Positions 1-10,114 of a stretch of DNA of 64,000 bases are shown here, piece after piece. The notes below the pieces were generated by a model. The model saw only the letters and a list, made by a program, of their open reading frames with translations, was not told the origin of the DNA and ran no database searches. The DNA lies in assembly GCA_034406715.1 (NCBI GenBank), contig CP137867.1, positions 434,001 through 498,000 of the forward strand, read 5' to 3'. The translations under genes were made by a program, and so were the position numbers. Within the stretch, counting starts at the first letter, position 1, and every line of letters starts with the position of its first letter. Source of the stretch: Rhodotorula mucilaginosa. Its lineage: Eukaryota; Basidiomycota; Microbotryomycetes; Sporidiobolales; Sporidiobolaceae.

Positions 1-1360
1 CATCGACGGCGTCGTGACGCTGTAGCCCGGCGCATCGAACGGGACGGGGCTGGAAACACGATGCCGAAATCATCAGTACAGACTTTCAGATCCGCAAAAA
101 GGAGAAGTCCCTCACTGGAAACACGGAGGCTCGTAATCTGCTGGCGTGTCGTCGGTGTAGAAGAGCCGGATGTTGATGTACCGCCGGCGCGGCAGTTCGT
201 CCAGGACTTGGGTATTCGTGATGAGGCTAGGAGAAGTCGTCTGTCAGTGTTCAGCGGGGCATGGTGAAAACACGGAGGGTTCAGGACAAACTTCTTGATC
301 AACTGCTGGACTTGACGCTTGATGTCGCTCATCTTGCGCGGCTTGTTGCGGGGCAGCAGGTCGCTTCCCATCGACGAGAGGTCCATACCGCTCAGCTGTT
401 CTGCGACTTGCATATCCGGGTGCTGAATGAAGGCACGGAGCGCGTTCAAGTCAGCGAAACAGAAGAAAACAACTCGGGAGGTCACCGTGCCACGCAAGTA
501 GAAAGCAGGTGGCCGAGGCTTACCTTGTTGCCTTCCGCATCCGTTTCGTACGTGAACGTGAACGTGTAGCTTTCGACGATGTTTGTCGGTTCGTCGGGGT
601 CGAGGTAGATCACGAATACTGTTCGACGACGTCCAGAACCGTTCAGCCTCGCAGCAAGCATGCCGTCGTGACGCTGCGCTCGCGCGAGCTCACCGAGTTT
701 GTGCAGATACCCCTTTTCGATCGCCTGAGCAGCCCCGAGCTCCTGCCGAGTCAGACCGAAGATGCGCGCGCGTGAGCTGGAAAATCACTCGTTTCGGTAG
801 AAAATGACGAGACTTCGACGCACGAGGTAGTCGATCAACTTGTTTGTCTCTGGCGAGCTCCCTCTCTTGAGTTTCTTGACCCGGACCGAGGTGTACTCGT
901 CCTGCGGAGGCTTCTTGCCTTGCACCTTCTGCAGTTGCGAGTCGGACAAGAGGTCGGGCGGACGGCGCGCGACGAGTTTGCAGTCGGTGAACGACTCTTC
1001 CGGGAGTAGGCCGCTGATACAGAGGTTCGGAAAGGCTCGCTCTGTCAGTACGCGAAGCGCAACAGTCTCGTCGGCGAGCAGACTCACCGCAAGTAGGCGA
1101 TGCAGCCGATGCCGGTCTCGAGCAGCTCCTGCGCGGGCGACAGAGCGATCAGCGGCTCGGCCAGCCTTGCGAGCATGGTCACGGGACCACTCTAGCCTAC
1201 CTTGACTTGCTGCAGGCTCGACTGCAGCGTCACGACGCGGTCTTGAACGCCTTGGACGGTGGGGCGCATGCGCTGTCCAGGACGGCGACGACACCGTGAG
1301 CAAGCCGCGGAAGGCGGTGAGGCAGCGTGCACAGGGTGCCAAACCCCTCACCTGTGCCAT
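1..1360 (-). CDS. HOP1: Hop1-like HORMA-domain meiotic chromosome-axis protein (3' part outside window)
   Basis: HORMA proteins of the Hop1 family coat the axes of meiotic chromosomes, where they promote double-strand breaks and interhomolog bias. Nine exons are visible on the minus strand (1360-1352, 1272-1201, 1128-1088, 1013-824, 742-694, 618-524, 422-292, 226-116, 49-1). All junctions have consensus splice sites and keep frame. The spliced product shows the hallmark order: ETGIGCIAYLRGLLPEESF, then VKKLKRGSSPETNKLIDYL, FVIYLDPDEPTNIVESYTF, a KRQVQQLIK helix, and RRYINIRLFYTDDTPADYEPP. The start at 1360 gives a three-codon first exon (MAQ), so the exact N-terminus is the least certain part. 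The gene runs off the left edge, so its C-terminal region is not visible. It is head-to-head with an RNase H1 fragment across about 190 bp. The family call rests on motif pattern and is strong; meiotic function is inferred from the family. Confidence 0.88.
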
Positions 1361-1860
1361 CTTGACTACGTTCGAGCCCGCAGGCGCCTGTACAGAGCCT
1401 GGACGTGAGAAGACAACTTTGAAAAAGTTGACATTCCAATCCTCGACGGACGCGGACCTCGGGCGGACGGAACCTGTTCTTGCTCCTCACCCACACCTAC
1501 CAAGTCCCTACGGACAGCGTCACAAGCAACATCTAACACAAAGGAAACCATGGGAAAGCGTACTAAACCGGGCTTCTACGCCGGTGAGCTCCCCAGATCC
1601 CCCTCACGCCGAGTGTTCTCCCTCCGAACCGGATCTGACCGTCTCGACGTACGCGTGACAGTCCGCGTCGGTCGCACGCCAGGAGTCTACGGTGACTGGC
1701 TCATGTGCTTGCGCCAAGTCAACCGCTGGCCCGGCGCGAGGTACAAGAAATTCCCGACGGAAGCGGAGGCGTGGGCGTTCGTCGGCGGCGCCGCCGACGG
1801 CGGCAGCAGCGCGGCCGGACAAGGCTCGAGGGCCAGCAAGTCGTCGAACACTCAGAAGAA
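818..1860. repeat. Duplicated HOP1-RNH1 junction, copy A
   Basis: This is the left copy of a tandem segmental duplication. It spans HOP1 exons 4-1, the shared promoter and RNH1 exon 1 plus the HBD part of exon 2. The matching copy is at about 2605-3585. Exon borders, the 14-mer promoter block and the HBD coding sequence correspond in order and orientation. Divergence is substantial, so the event is not recent. In this copy HOP1 is complete and RNH1 is truncated. Confidence 0.8.
1361..1549. promoter_or_regulatory. Shared HOP1 / orphan-HBD divergent promoter
   Basis: This 189-bp spacer separates two head-to-head start codons and must carry both promoters. It holds the 14-mer aaaaagttgacatt at 1422-1435, which recurs identically at 3181-3194 in the equivalent position of the diverged second copy. 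Survival of this block while the surrounding spacer has drifted suggests a functional site. The bound factor is unknown. Confidence 0.5.
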
Positions 1861-1873
1861 GGGGAAGAAATGA
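1550..1873 (+). CDS. Orphan RNase H1 hybrid-binding domain (HBD) protein, truncated RNH1 duplicate
   Basis: The HBD (Cauli_VI-type domain) at the N-terminus of eukaryotic RNase H1 grips RNA:DNA hybrids or dsRNA. Here it stands alone. Exons 1550-1583 and 1662-1873 give 81 residues: FYAVRVGRTPGVY, a GDW turn, QVNRWPGARYKKFPTEAEAW, then a short Ser/Gly linker and a basic tail ending KKGKK before the stop. No catalytic RNase H domain follows. The intron (78 nt, in frame) sits at the same codon as in the complete RNH1 gene at 3282. The product aligns with that gene's first ~55 residues at roughly 60 percent identity by eye, and the reading frame is intact. It lies head-to-head with HOP1. It could be a decaying partial duplicate or a retained hybrid-binding protein; the intact frame and preserved hybrid-contact residues mildly favour retention. 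Without splicing, the same frame would encode 107 residues. Confidence 0.7.
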   Translation: MGKRTKPGFYAGELPRSPSRRVFSLRTGSDRLDVRVTVRVGRTPGVYGDWLMCLRQVNRWPGARYKKFPTEAEAWAFVGGAADGGSSAAGQGSRASKSSNTQKKGKK

Positions 1874-2604
1874 GGAGGCTGCGGGACGGTTGACAATTTG
1901 AGGTGCGTGTAAGGCTTTCAGCGATCTCGGTTCGTAGAATCTCGGAACCAACTCGGACCCCCTTTGCCAGGTCCGGAGGCGCCTCGTGCAACGAAGGTTG
2001 ATTCAGCTTGAAACCATTTAAGTACTTGTCCGTGCGTCACACTGTCAACAGCTGCGTGGACGTCAGGTTAGCGCGAGCAGTCATCTCCGGCCGGAAGCGC
2101 AAGGAGAAGAGAACGAACCGAAGTACAGTCCGAAGTACCCATGACCCTCGTGCCAGACGGAGTCGATAGCTGCAAGCTGAGCGCAATCAGTCTTGTAAAT
2201 CGAGCTGCCTTGGACCTGGAGAAAGACTCGCCACGCCGGAAAAGATCAGACTGCGGCGCTTGGTCGGGGGAACAGGGTGATCTCGGCCTCCTCCTCCAGC
2301 CGGCTTCGGCCGGGCAATATTCTGCTCGATACGATAGTAACGGACTGGTATTGTCGCGGGCGTCTTCAAAGCCGTAAATAGACGGCATGTTTCCAGATTC
2401 CGCAGGCTGTTGGGAAGGTCTAAATCGTCAGGACCAAATGTAGCGAGGATTCGGGGAGTTGGAACGCACTCGTGCAGCTGGTCATCGCACTGCCGTCATC
2501 TCTGTTATCTGCAACACCGTCTGTCAGTCCGCTTCCACCTGGGGTACGCATGTATGACGTTGAAATCGCTCGATTCGACACACACACAGTTGCAAACAGG
2601 AGAC
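1874..2604. other. Spacer between the two duplicate copies
   Basis: About 730 bp with no credible gene. A simple tandem duplication would join copy A directly to copy B, so this stretch is either an insertion at the junction or eroded duplicate sequence no longer recognisable by eye. No terminal repeats or transposon coding sequence were seen. Confidence 0.4.
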
Positions 2605-3150
2605 GTAACGCACGAGGTAGCCGATCAGCGTACTCGTCGCTAGCGTGAGCGTCTTGGCGACCTTGATAGGGGTGCATTGGTCGGCCGCTTGCCTCGCTGC
2701 GTATTGGACACGAGGTCGGGCGGACGTCGTCGCCCCGAGTTCGTAGTTGGCGAAGCGGGCTTCCGAGAGTAAGCGGCAACAAGAGAGAGAGCGTACAGAT
2801 TATCAAGTCTGCACACGAAGTAGCAGCGTCTCGTTTGCGGATAGACTCACAGCAACAAGTACATTTGATGCCGTCTCGAGCAGTTCCTGCACGAGCGGCG
2901 CACTGATTAGCGCCCCATACGATCGTTACTTTGGTAGCATTCTAGCCTGCCTTGACTTTGCTGCCTGCAGCTTCGATTGCAGCGTTACGACGCGATCGAG
3001 GACGCCTCAAGATGACGGCGGGACGTGCATCCGTTGGATTGGCGACGGCACCGAGAGCAGGCCACCGGTGGAAGGAAAGCGGCGCCTGGAAGTCGCGCCA
3101 TTCTGACTGCCTGCTAGCCGTGCACCACTCTGAGCTGAACTGGACTCTGA
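2605..3150 (-). pseudogene. HOP1 5' fragment, decayed duplicate
   Basis: The minus strand retains recognisable pieces of HOP1 exons: LDRVVTLQSKLQ (compare QDRVVTLQSSLQ in the complete gene), an ELLET segment followed by a one-base deletion that shifts the frame, and a terminal TLIGYLVR matching KLIDYLVR. The donor after exon 2 reads GC where the complete gene has GT. Homology ends abruptly just after exon 4, at the duplication breakpoint, so most of the HORMA domain is absent. With a frameshift and no downstream exons it cannot encode a HORMA protein. It is a by-product of the duplication that created the orphan HBD gene. Confidence 0.72.
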
Positions 3151-3585
3151 GCCGGACGAATGTGACGAGGACAAGATGCCAAAAAGTTGACATTTGATGA
3201 GGTTGGGTTCCGCTACACTCGCCCTACATAGAGTTCGGTACCAGAGAACGTGTCAAGGTGCTGTCCAGACTCAAGGAATTCATGGCAAGGGGTACCAAAG
3301 GCGGCTTCTACGCCGGTGAGTTCCTTCGCAACCTCTTCATCAGCTGTTCAGACGTCACGGACCAGTCCTGACCCTCTCGACGCATGCTACAGTCCGTGTC
3401 GGTCGCAAGCCGGGAGTCTACACCTCATGGGACGAATGCGCCGCCCAGGTCAACGGGTTTCAAGGGTCCAGGCACAAGAAATTCCCGACAGAAGCTGAGG
3501 CTCGAGCGTTCGTCGGCGGCAACGGCAGCAGCAGCACGACCGCACCACCAAGCTCATCAGCGAGCACGTCGAAAACCAACGGGAC
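2605..3585. repeat. Duplicated HOP1-RNH1 junction, copy B
   Basis: This is the right copy of the tandem duplication. It matches 818-1860 through HOP1 exon 4-1 remnants, the divergent spacer with aaaaagttgacatt at 3181-3194, and RNH1 exon 1 plus the HBD. In this copy RNH1 continues into a full gene, while HOP1 stops at the left breakpoint near 2605. Confidence 0.78.
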
Positions 3586-4706
3586 CGGTGCAGTGACGGC
3601 CGCGCTCCGGCAGAAGCGCGCCTCCGATGCCGCCGCCATTCTCGACGAGTCGCCCGCGAAACGGAGCAAAGTGGCTGTCGGCAGCGCTTCCTCGGCCGAC
3701 ACGGCGGCGCGTACGGTGTCGAGCAACTTCCAGGGGAAGAATCGACGAAGAGTGTACTGCGACGGGAGCTCGAGAGGGAACGGCCAGAAGGGCGCCGTCG
3801 CTGGGATCGGCGTCTTTTGGTCTCACGAAGAAGGCGCGCCGTGAGTTTGCATTCATTCACTCCTCGAATGGGACGGACATGACGCGATATGCTTGCTGAC
3901 ATGCTCAATGCTGCCAGTAATCTGTCGGAACGGTTACCGGGCAAGGTGCAGACAAACAATCGCGCCGAGATGTATGCAAGTCGGCGGCGATTCGTTTTCT
4001 CTCATGGCCTCGCACAGCCTGACGCCACGCACAGCCTGAAACTGACCATTCGCGGACTCTCAGGCTGTCGCGCGGATACTGGAGTCTGATCCGCATCCAG
4101 ATCTGCCCCTCACGATTTGCAGCGATTCTCAGTACACGATCGATGGCAAGTTGATCCCCACCCGGGCTTTACAAAGCCTCTTCATCGATCGCCGCGCTGA
4201 CCGGCCGCACCTATACAGTGTTCTCGAAATGGATCCCTGGTTGGCGCCGCAGAGATTGGAAGAACTCGGAGGGCAAACCGGTCGCGAACCAAGACCTGAT
4301 CCGCTACGTCCTCTCCCTCCTCGCCCTCCGAACTCGACCCGACCCGGCCTCCTCCCCCTCGTCATCGTCGTCGGCGTCCGGGTCAGACTCGGCACTCGCC
4401 AACATTACGTTCCAAAAAGTGAAAGCGCACGTCGGTATCGAAGGGAACGAACGCGCCGACCAATTCGCCAACAACGGCGCGCTGCTGCCCGCCGTGCCGG
4501 AACGGGACTTCGAACGCGCGGCCGAGGACAATAGGCGCAAACTCGAGGCGAGGAATCGAGGCTCGGGGCAAGGGGTAGCGGCGGTGGCGCCGGTACCCAA
4601 GCTGGACGAGGTCGAATGGACCGTCGAGCTCGGGGAGCTGGAAGAGGGAGACTTGCTCGACGAGGAGGAACTTCGGAGGCTTTCAGAGACGCAGGACTTT
4701 TCATAG
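3282..4706 (+). CDS. RNH1: Ribonuclease H1
   Basis: RNase H1 degrades the RNA strand of RNA:DNA hybrids (R-loops, primer remnants) in nucleus and often mitochondria. Five exons (3282-3315, 3393-3840, 3918-3975, 4064-4145, 4219-4706) encode 369 residues. Residues 1-55 form the hybrid-binding domain (FYAVRVGRKPGVY, then QVNGFQGSRHKKFPTEAEA). A Ser/Ala-rich linker follows, then the catalytic domain with the full acidic set: the Asp of VYCDGSSRGNG, the Glu of NNRAEMYA, the Asp of ICSDSQYTID, and the His/Asp of KAHVGIEGNERADQFANN. A long acidic C-terminal tail is unusual. Introns 3 and 4 both need GC-AG splicing (donor GCAAGT); with those boundaries MYAVARILE and YTIDVFSKW read exactly as in the family. 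This is the intact member of the duplicated pair; the partial copy is at 1550. Confidence 0.93.
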
Positions 4707-4847
4707 AAAACACGCTATTACACGATCATGACCAAGATCTCTTGCTCTCTCTCTTTTGCATCGCATTTTCCTGCACAGTCAATTGCAGTCAAAGCATTTC
4801 AGAGTTTCATGCGCACGCGCAGTGTCCACAAGGTCTTTCTTCGCTAG

Positions 4848-5891
4848 CTACTCGTCTCCGTCCAATTCCTCGTAGTGACGGAACACGCCCATCGAGTACT
4901 TTTGCCTGCGCTCGCTCTCGAGGTACGCCTTGATCCTCGGCGCCTCCTTGACGCTCGTGTACAGCTTCATGAGCTTGGGGTACTCGGGCTCGAGTTTGGC
5001 CATCCGCTTCGGGAACGCAAACTTGAGTCCGTCGACGACCTGGAACAGGCACAGGTCGGCGTAGGTCGGACCCGATTCGAGGAGGTAGTCGGATTTCGAG
5101 CGCTGGAGGTTGTCCTCGAAGTGCTTGAAGAACTTGGGCAGGCGCGAACTGCGGAAGTCGGCAGCTCGTCTCTTGGCCTCGTCTTTCTGGTCCTGTGGTG
5201 TTTCCGCGCCTAGCAACGTCAGTCAGAGCGATCTGTACGGCGTCAAGATATGACGACTCACCTCGTAATAGCTTCCCACCGAGACAGGATGGTGTGTATC
5301 GTGTGCCTCGTCATTAAGATCGAGGATCGTAAGCGCGAGCTCGTTCGCATGGAACGTGGCCGGATCATCGACCGACGCCGCCGACGCCTTCGCCTTCTTC
5401 TTGGCCGGCTCGCCCCCCTCGGCGCCGCCGCTGTCGAGGTCGACGGGAGCAGAGATGCGAGTCGCGAGGTAGAGGAGGATGTTGGGCGTCTGGGAGATGA
5501 CGACGTCGCCGTGCTTCAAGCATGGGGGTGCAAACGGCAGAGGGTTCTTGTCTGCGTGGCATGTGCCCGTAATGTCAGCATCGTGTGCACTGTTCAAGTC
5601 GCAGAGACCCTGCATCCGAATGGACGAGTACGGCTTGTTCGGGGTTTGGACGACTGACCTGCTCCGGGGAAGCTGCCTTCGAGGTAGGGCTTGACGGCCG
5701 ACTGTCCCTCAGTGAGTGCGGTGTCGACATATGGAGTCCCGGTCGCTTCGAAGTAGAGGCGGACAAACTGCGGCCGAGGGCATAAGTCAGCGTGGGATCC
5801 GAACGAAGCAAGACGTGCACACTCGGGGACTGACCTCTCCACGTCCGGGAATTCCAGCGTGGTAGATGAGCTCGTACTTGTCGTCAGCCAT
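4848..5891 (-). CDS. Glutathione S-transferase (sigma-like)
   Basis: Cytosolic GSTs conjugate glutathione to electrophiles. Four exons (5891-5835, 5767-5659, 5551-5262, 5192-4848) give 266 residues. The N-terminal thioredoxin-fold half starts YELIYHAGIPGRGEFVRLYF and contains the glutathione-contact stretch ISQTPNILLYLA. The helical C-terminal half begins after VGSYYEDQKDEAKRRAADF and includes LESGPTYADLCLFQVVDGL. The last intron must use the acceptor ACACCACAG, because the nearer CTAG acceptor breaks the frame. A roughly 20-residue insertion rich in Gly, Glu and Lys (PAKKKAKASAAS) separates the two domains and is not typical of the family; its lysine run resembles a nuclear localisation signal. 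It is head-to-head with the gene at 6433. Confidence 0.88.
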
Positions 5892-6432
5892 GGTTCTGCG
5901 GTGGTGTGAGGGTCGTGGAAGAGCGAACGAGAGGCGAGGTGACGTTCCAGCGAGCCGAGCGGAGGAGCTCCACTTTGCCGACACGGGCCCCTATTCAGCT
6001 CAACACCTCTTCTCTTCCGCTGGGCTCTCTGCAGCTTGTTAGACTTCACGAGAAATTGAATCAGCTCATCAGATTGTATCTCAGATCGAAGGCAATACGC
6101 AAGGGATGCGATTGAGAGGGACGAGATATCTCCGACTTGGCGGCTCTTGCAGCTGGGCAACACCGCCGTTCCATTCGGCGTTCCCTTGCCCACGCCGAAC
6201 AGCTGCTGAGGCTCTTGCTTTGCTATACACACCTCCAGCTGTGCCCAGGGCCGTACCTTCAGCTGACCCCGCGGTCGAATCGGGGCTGATTGTTGCCTGA
6301 CGCGCGATCAAGAGCAACGACCACACGCACCGACGAGCGCACGGGACTCGAATCGGCTACTCGTAGGAAGGAAGGAAAGGTTGCCCAGCAGTCCCACCGG
6401 CGGCGGACGCCAGCCACCAGCTCCCGCCTCGG
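5892..6432. other. Divergent intergenic region, GST / 6433 gene
   Basis: Upstream region shared by two divergently transcribed genes. No coding exon or repeat was recognised. Confidence 0.5.
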
Positions 6433-7887
6433 ATGGCGACGGCGCGCACGACCCATGTCGCCGTCAATTCGGGCTACAGCAGCACCGGCGAGCCGAAGCG
6501 GATACGCAACAAGTTGCGCAAGGAAGAGCACACTGGCAGCGTGCTCCCGCCACCGAGCCAGTGGTCCAAGGGACCGATCGTCTACGGCCATGCGACGACG
6601 TACGGCGGCGTCGGACAGACGGGGTACCAGTCCCCTGGAGCGGCGGCACCCTATAGCAGCTCGATTGCGACAACGAGCTACGGTGGAGCGGGTTATGGTG
6701 GAGGGGGCGGCGCCGCGGCCGGGACCAGTTACGGGACGACCATGACGAGTTCAGGAGGAGGCATCAAAAGTCGCCCGTTCAGCATCAAGGGGGGGACGTA
6801 CGGGCAGGGCACGGCCGCGAGCGGGCAACTGCAGCAAAAGATTGAAGAAGCCAAGGAGAAGAACCGGCAACGGCGGGAACAACGGCATCACGCCAGGCGG
6901 AGACCGGACGAACGGAATCTCCCCGACGACGAGTCGGGCGTCGCGCATGATGCAGACTGTAAGGCCACTCACTGCTACCACTGCGCCTGACGCGAAGGCA
7001 TCCAGGGGTAGCTGACCACTCCACTGCGTGCAGACCCGCACAGTCGGACTGCTGCGCCGATGCCAGTTCCCAAACGACCACCCACGATCCACGAGACGCC
7101 CAACGCCGACGACTCTGCGTCGTCTTCGTCCTCGTCCGACTCGGACGAGTCCGGATTCGAGTCGTCGCCGTATACGTACCAGTCGACCCACCGCACGACG
7201 ACCACCTCGTCTCATCCTGCCTCGGCCGCCCATCCAGGCAATCGTTACCCCTCCGCCATGTCTGCCGTCCCTTCGTACCTCTCGGGCGGCGCCGGCGGCC
7301 AGCGCTACTCGCTCGACAGCGGTCCTTCCGGATCCTCCCAGCACAACCATCTTCATCATCACCATCGAAGACCGGCCTCGCCCTCCCTGCACGACGGCTC
7401 AAGCGGACACTACTCTGCCTATGACCGCATCGGTCCCGGTTACGGCTCGAAAGTCACCTCCTCGCGATTACGGCCACTCTCGCCCAGTCATGCGACTACC
7501 GCATCGTATCAACCACCGGCGCCCGCGTTCGATCCGCGAGATCCGATAGGCGCCAGTTCACGAACCTCCACGGCCTCGGGCGGCGGGGCGTACGGCGTAG
7601 GCGGAGGAGGAGGAGGAGGTGGGGCAGCGTCCTCCCTGATCGGTTCGACCGCCCGGCTCTCGCTGAACGACACGGCGAGCAACCCGAACGAGAGCGGCTA
7701 CAACAAGGCCGTCAAAGCCGGGCACGCCGTCTCTTCGACGCGGCCGCCCAAGATGGACGGGACCGCGCTCGACGCGGGCATGCACGGGTTGACGAGGAGC
7801 TGGGACGGCTTCAAGTTGGATATGCGGTTCGGCGCGCACAAGGTCAGCAAAAAAGTGGCGAGGAAACTCAACTCGGCGATCGGATAG
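6433..7887 (+). CDS. Uncharacterised low-complexity protein
   Basis: Not recognised. Exons 6433-6958 and 7034-7887 give 459 residues; the phase-1 intron has GTAAGG and GCAG ends with CTGAC upstream. The N-terminus (about 45 residues, ending NKLRKEEHTGSVLPP) and the C-terminus (YNKAVKAGHAVSSTRPP through KVSKKVARKLNSAIG) look constrained, with mixed composition and predicted helices. The middle is Gly/Ser/Tyr-rich and then Ser/His/Pro-rich, including poly-Ser, a His cluster and a Gly run, so it is probably disordered. A short Arg/Glu-rich coiled-coil-like segment precedes the intron. No signal peptide or membrane segment is evident. It may be a lineage-restricted adaptor; no function is proposed. 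Confidence 0.7.
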
Positions 7888-8425
7888 GTTGTCCTGCTCT
7901 TCTGTCTCTCTCTTTCTGGGTCCTTTTCTCTCGGTGTTTGTACTCTCCATATCCCGCTTTGCTTTCGCTCCCTCCCTTCCTTCCCTCGTTCCTCCTTGAA
8001 TCGGTTCATAAACTCGACCTTGATATACCCTGCCCTCCCCTCCCCGTTGTTGTCAATTCTGGTCCCAGTTCTTTCGCACAATGCAATTATCTATCTCCTC
8101 TGGAGTCCGTTGTGTGCACATAAAGGTGATCTTTGCCGCAGAGCTGCAGAGCGGCGCCGCGAGAAGGCGAGCGACCTTCGTCTCCGCTCTGCCTCTTGCT
8201 CGTCATCTGGGATCGCCTTGAACAGATCCTCTGTACCGGACACGCTACCAACGTGCACACCCAGCACGTTTCCAGTCCGCCGCTAGACTTGCACGTCATC
8301 CGCCTTCCGCCCGGCCCCACCTTCCATCTCGAATCGGCAGCGTCGGCCGATAAGAGATCGCCTCGCGAGTGCAGCCTGCGTATAGAGCACGAGTCTACAT
8401 TACAAGAGCACGAAGAAACGCCGCC
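7888..8425. other. Intergenic, 3' of 6433 gene and 5' of transporter
   Basis: Pyrimidine-rich stretch just after the stop, then upstream sequence of the next plus-strand gene. Nothing else was recognised. Confidence 0.4.
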
Positions 8426-10114
8426 ATGACTCCACCGCCGACCGCTGGTGCGAGAGGACTCCGCCTCCGACTGATTGTCCTCGTCGCGGGCATGCTCGTC
8501 TCTGGCTGCTCCAACAGCCTCTGGTCCAAGTGGCAAGACATGCAATGCGTCGCAGACTGTGACGCACCCAATCCGGCCAAGCGAAGGCTCTTTGAACAGC
8601 CGATCTATCAGAGCCTGACGATGTTTGCGGGAGAAACGCTGTGCCTCCTCGCGTTCGCCATCCTCAACTCGCGGTTCAGCCCCGTCGGTCGACGGCGCAG
8701 AAATCAACAGGGCTACGAAGCGGTCGCGGCGAGCGATGCGGCTGCAACGTCGGCGGGGGACGCGACGCCTCAAAGCCGGTCGACCGAGGAGGAGAACGAC
8801 GACGACGTCGCGCCGCTCAAGGCGAAGCAGATGAGTCGCAAGGACGCCATCATGTTCTTCCTTCCGGCCATGTGCGACAACGCCGCCACGACCTGCATGA
8901 ACGTCGGCCTCTTCTTCGTTCCCGTTTCCATCTACCAGATGTCGCGAGGAGCGCTCGTTCTGTGAGGCCCGCTACCTCCTCGAACACGCAATTGTGGGCC
9001 AGGCTGATCATTGGGTTTCGGCCCACAGCTGGGTCGGCATCTTCTCCGTCATCTTCCTCCGGCGGCGATTGACTCGAGCGCAATGGACTGCGCTCGTCGT
9101 CTGCGTCTTTGGAGTCGCAGTCGTCGGCAGCTCGTCCCTGATCGGTCACAAGTCCGCCGGACCGGAAACGCAGGCCGAAGATGGAACGGTGTCACCCTTG
9201 GTCGGCATTGCGCTGATCCTGGTTGCTCAGCTTTTCAGTAAGGGGTAACCGTTCCCGCTGCACCTGCGTCCTCTACTGACGTGACGGCTCTCCCACAGCC
9301 GCTTCCCAGTTTGTCATCGAAGAGCGGATCATGGAGCACCACGCCGTCGAGCCTCTTGTCAGTGTTGCCTCGTCTGGCTGGACGTCGGTTACTTTCGCCA
9401 GAATTGACCTCCGTGCGATCGACAGCTCGCTGCCGGCTACGAAGGCGTCTGCGGCTTCGTGATGACCGTCCTCATCCTCTTGGTCGCATACTGGTTGTAC
9501 GGATCGACGCCCGCTGGTCGCGGAGGCTACTTCGACGCGGTCCAAGGCGCAAAGGACATTGTCAACAATCGCACCGTCTGGACGAGTTCGATCGTCATCG
9601 CCTGCAGCATCGCGCTGTTCAACTTTTGTGGACTCGCCGTCACCCGAAGTGTGTCGGCAACGGCGAGGTCGACGATCGACTCGTGCCGGACTTTGCTTAT
9701 CTGGGCCGTCTCGCTCTTGCTCGGGTGGGAGCACTTCAACCCGCTGCAAATTGTCGGGTGCGCTCTGCACCATCGCTCCCTCTCTTTCAGCACTCGACTC
9801 GCACACTGACCGAAAGCATACCCCTTTGCAGCTTTGCCTTCCTCGTTTACGGCACCATGATCTACAACGGGGTGACTTCGTTCCCCCACTGGACCGGCTT
9901 GCACCGCGACGAGCTCCCCGGCGTGCCGCATCTCACTGCGCCGTCGATCGACCTGCCCGACGAGGACGACGAGGTCGCGCTGGCCAACCCTGTCGAGGTC
10001 GTGGTTGCCCAGACGAAGCAGTCTCGCTCGCGGTCGCGGGGACGTGCAGCTCGGGCGCCGGCTCCGGACGGCGGTGCGGGCGAGAGAGCCCCGTTGCTTT
10101 CGAGCAGTCCCTGA
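8426..10114 (+). CDS. SLC35F6-like drug/metabolite-superfamily membrane transporter
   Basis: Five exons (8426-8961, 9029-9237, 9299-9357, 9426-9757, 9832-10114) encode 472 residues with about ten hydrophobic segments. It begins with LRLIVLVAGMLVSGCSNSLWSKWQD, the usual N-terminal helix and loop of the SLC35F6/ANT2-binding-protein branch. QFVIEERIMEHHAVEPL, followed by a GYEGVCG turn, is the family's mid-protein signature. FNFCGLAVTRSVSATARSTID and LLIWAVSLLLGWE form the last helices before FAFLVYGTMIYNG. A charged cytosolic loop follows helix 2, and the C-terminal tail is Arg/Ser-rich and hydrophilic. Vertebrate members sit in lysosome or mitochondria; substrate and location here are unknown. 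Confidence 0.85.

Noticed and set aside
1296-1658. Plus-strand frame overlapping the HOP1 promoter and HBD start
   Set aside because: It crosses the divergent promoter and the HBD start in another frame; no protein features.
1550-4706. RNase H and Cauli_VI-type domain as a sign of a retroelement
   Set aside because: The domain order is that of cellular RNase H1, with introns at shared positions and no reverse transcriptase, gag, protease, integrase or terminal repeats nearby.
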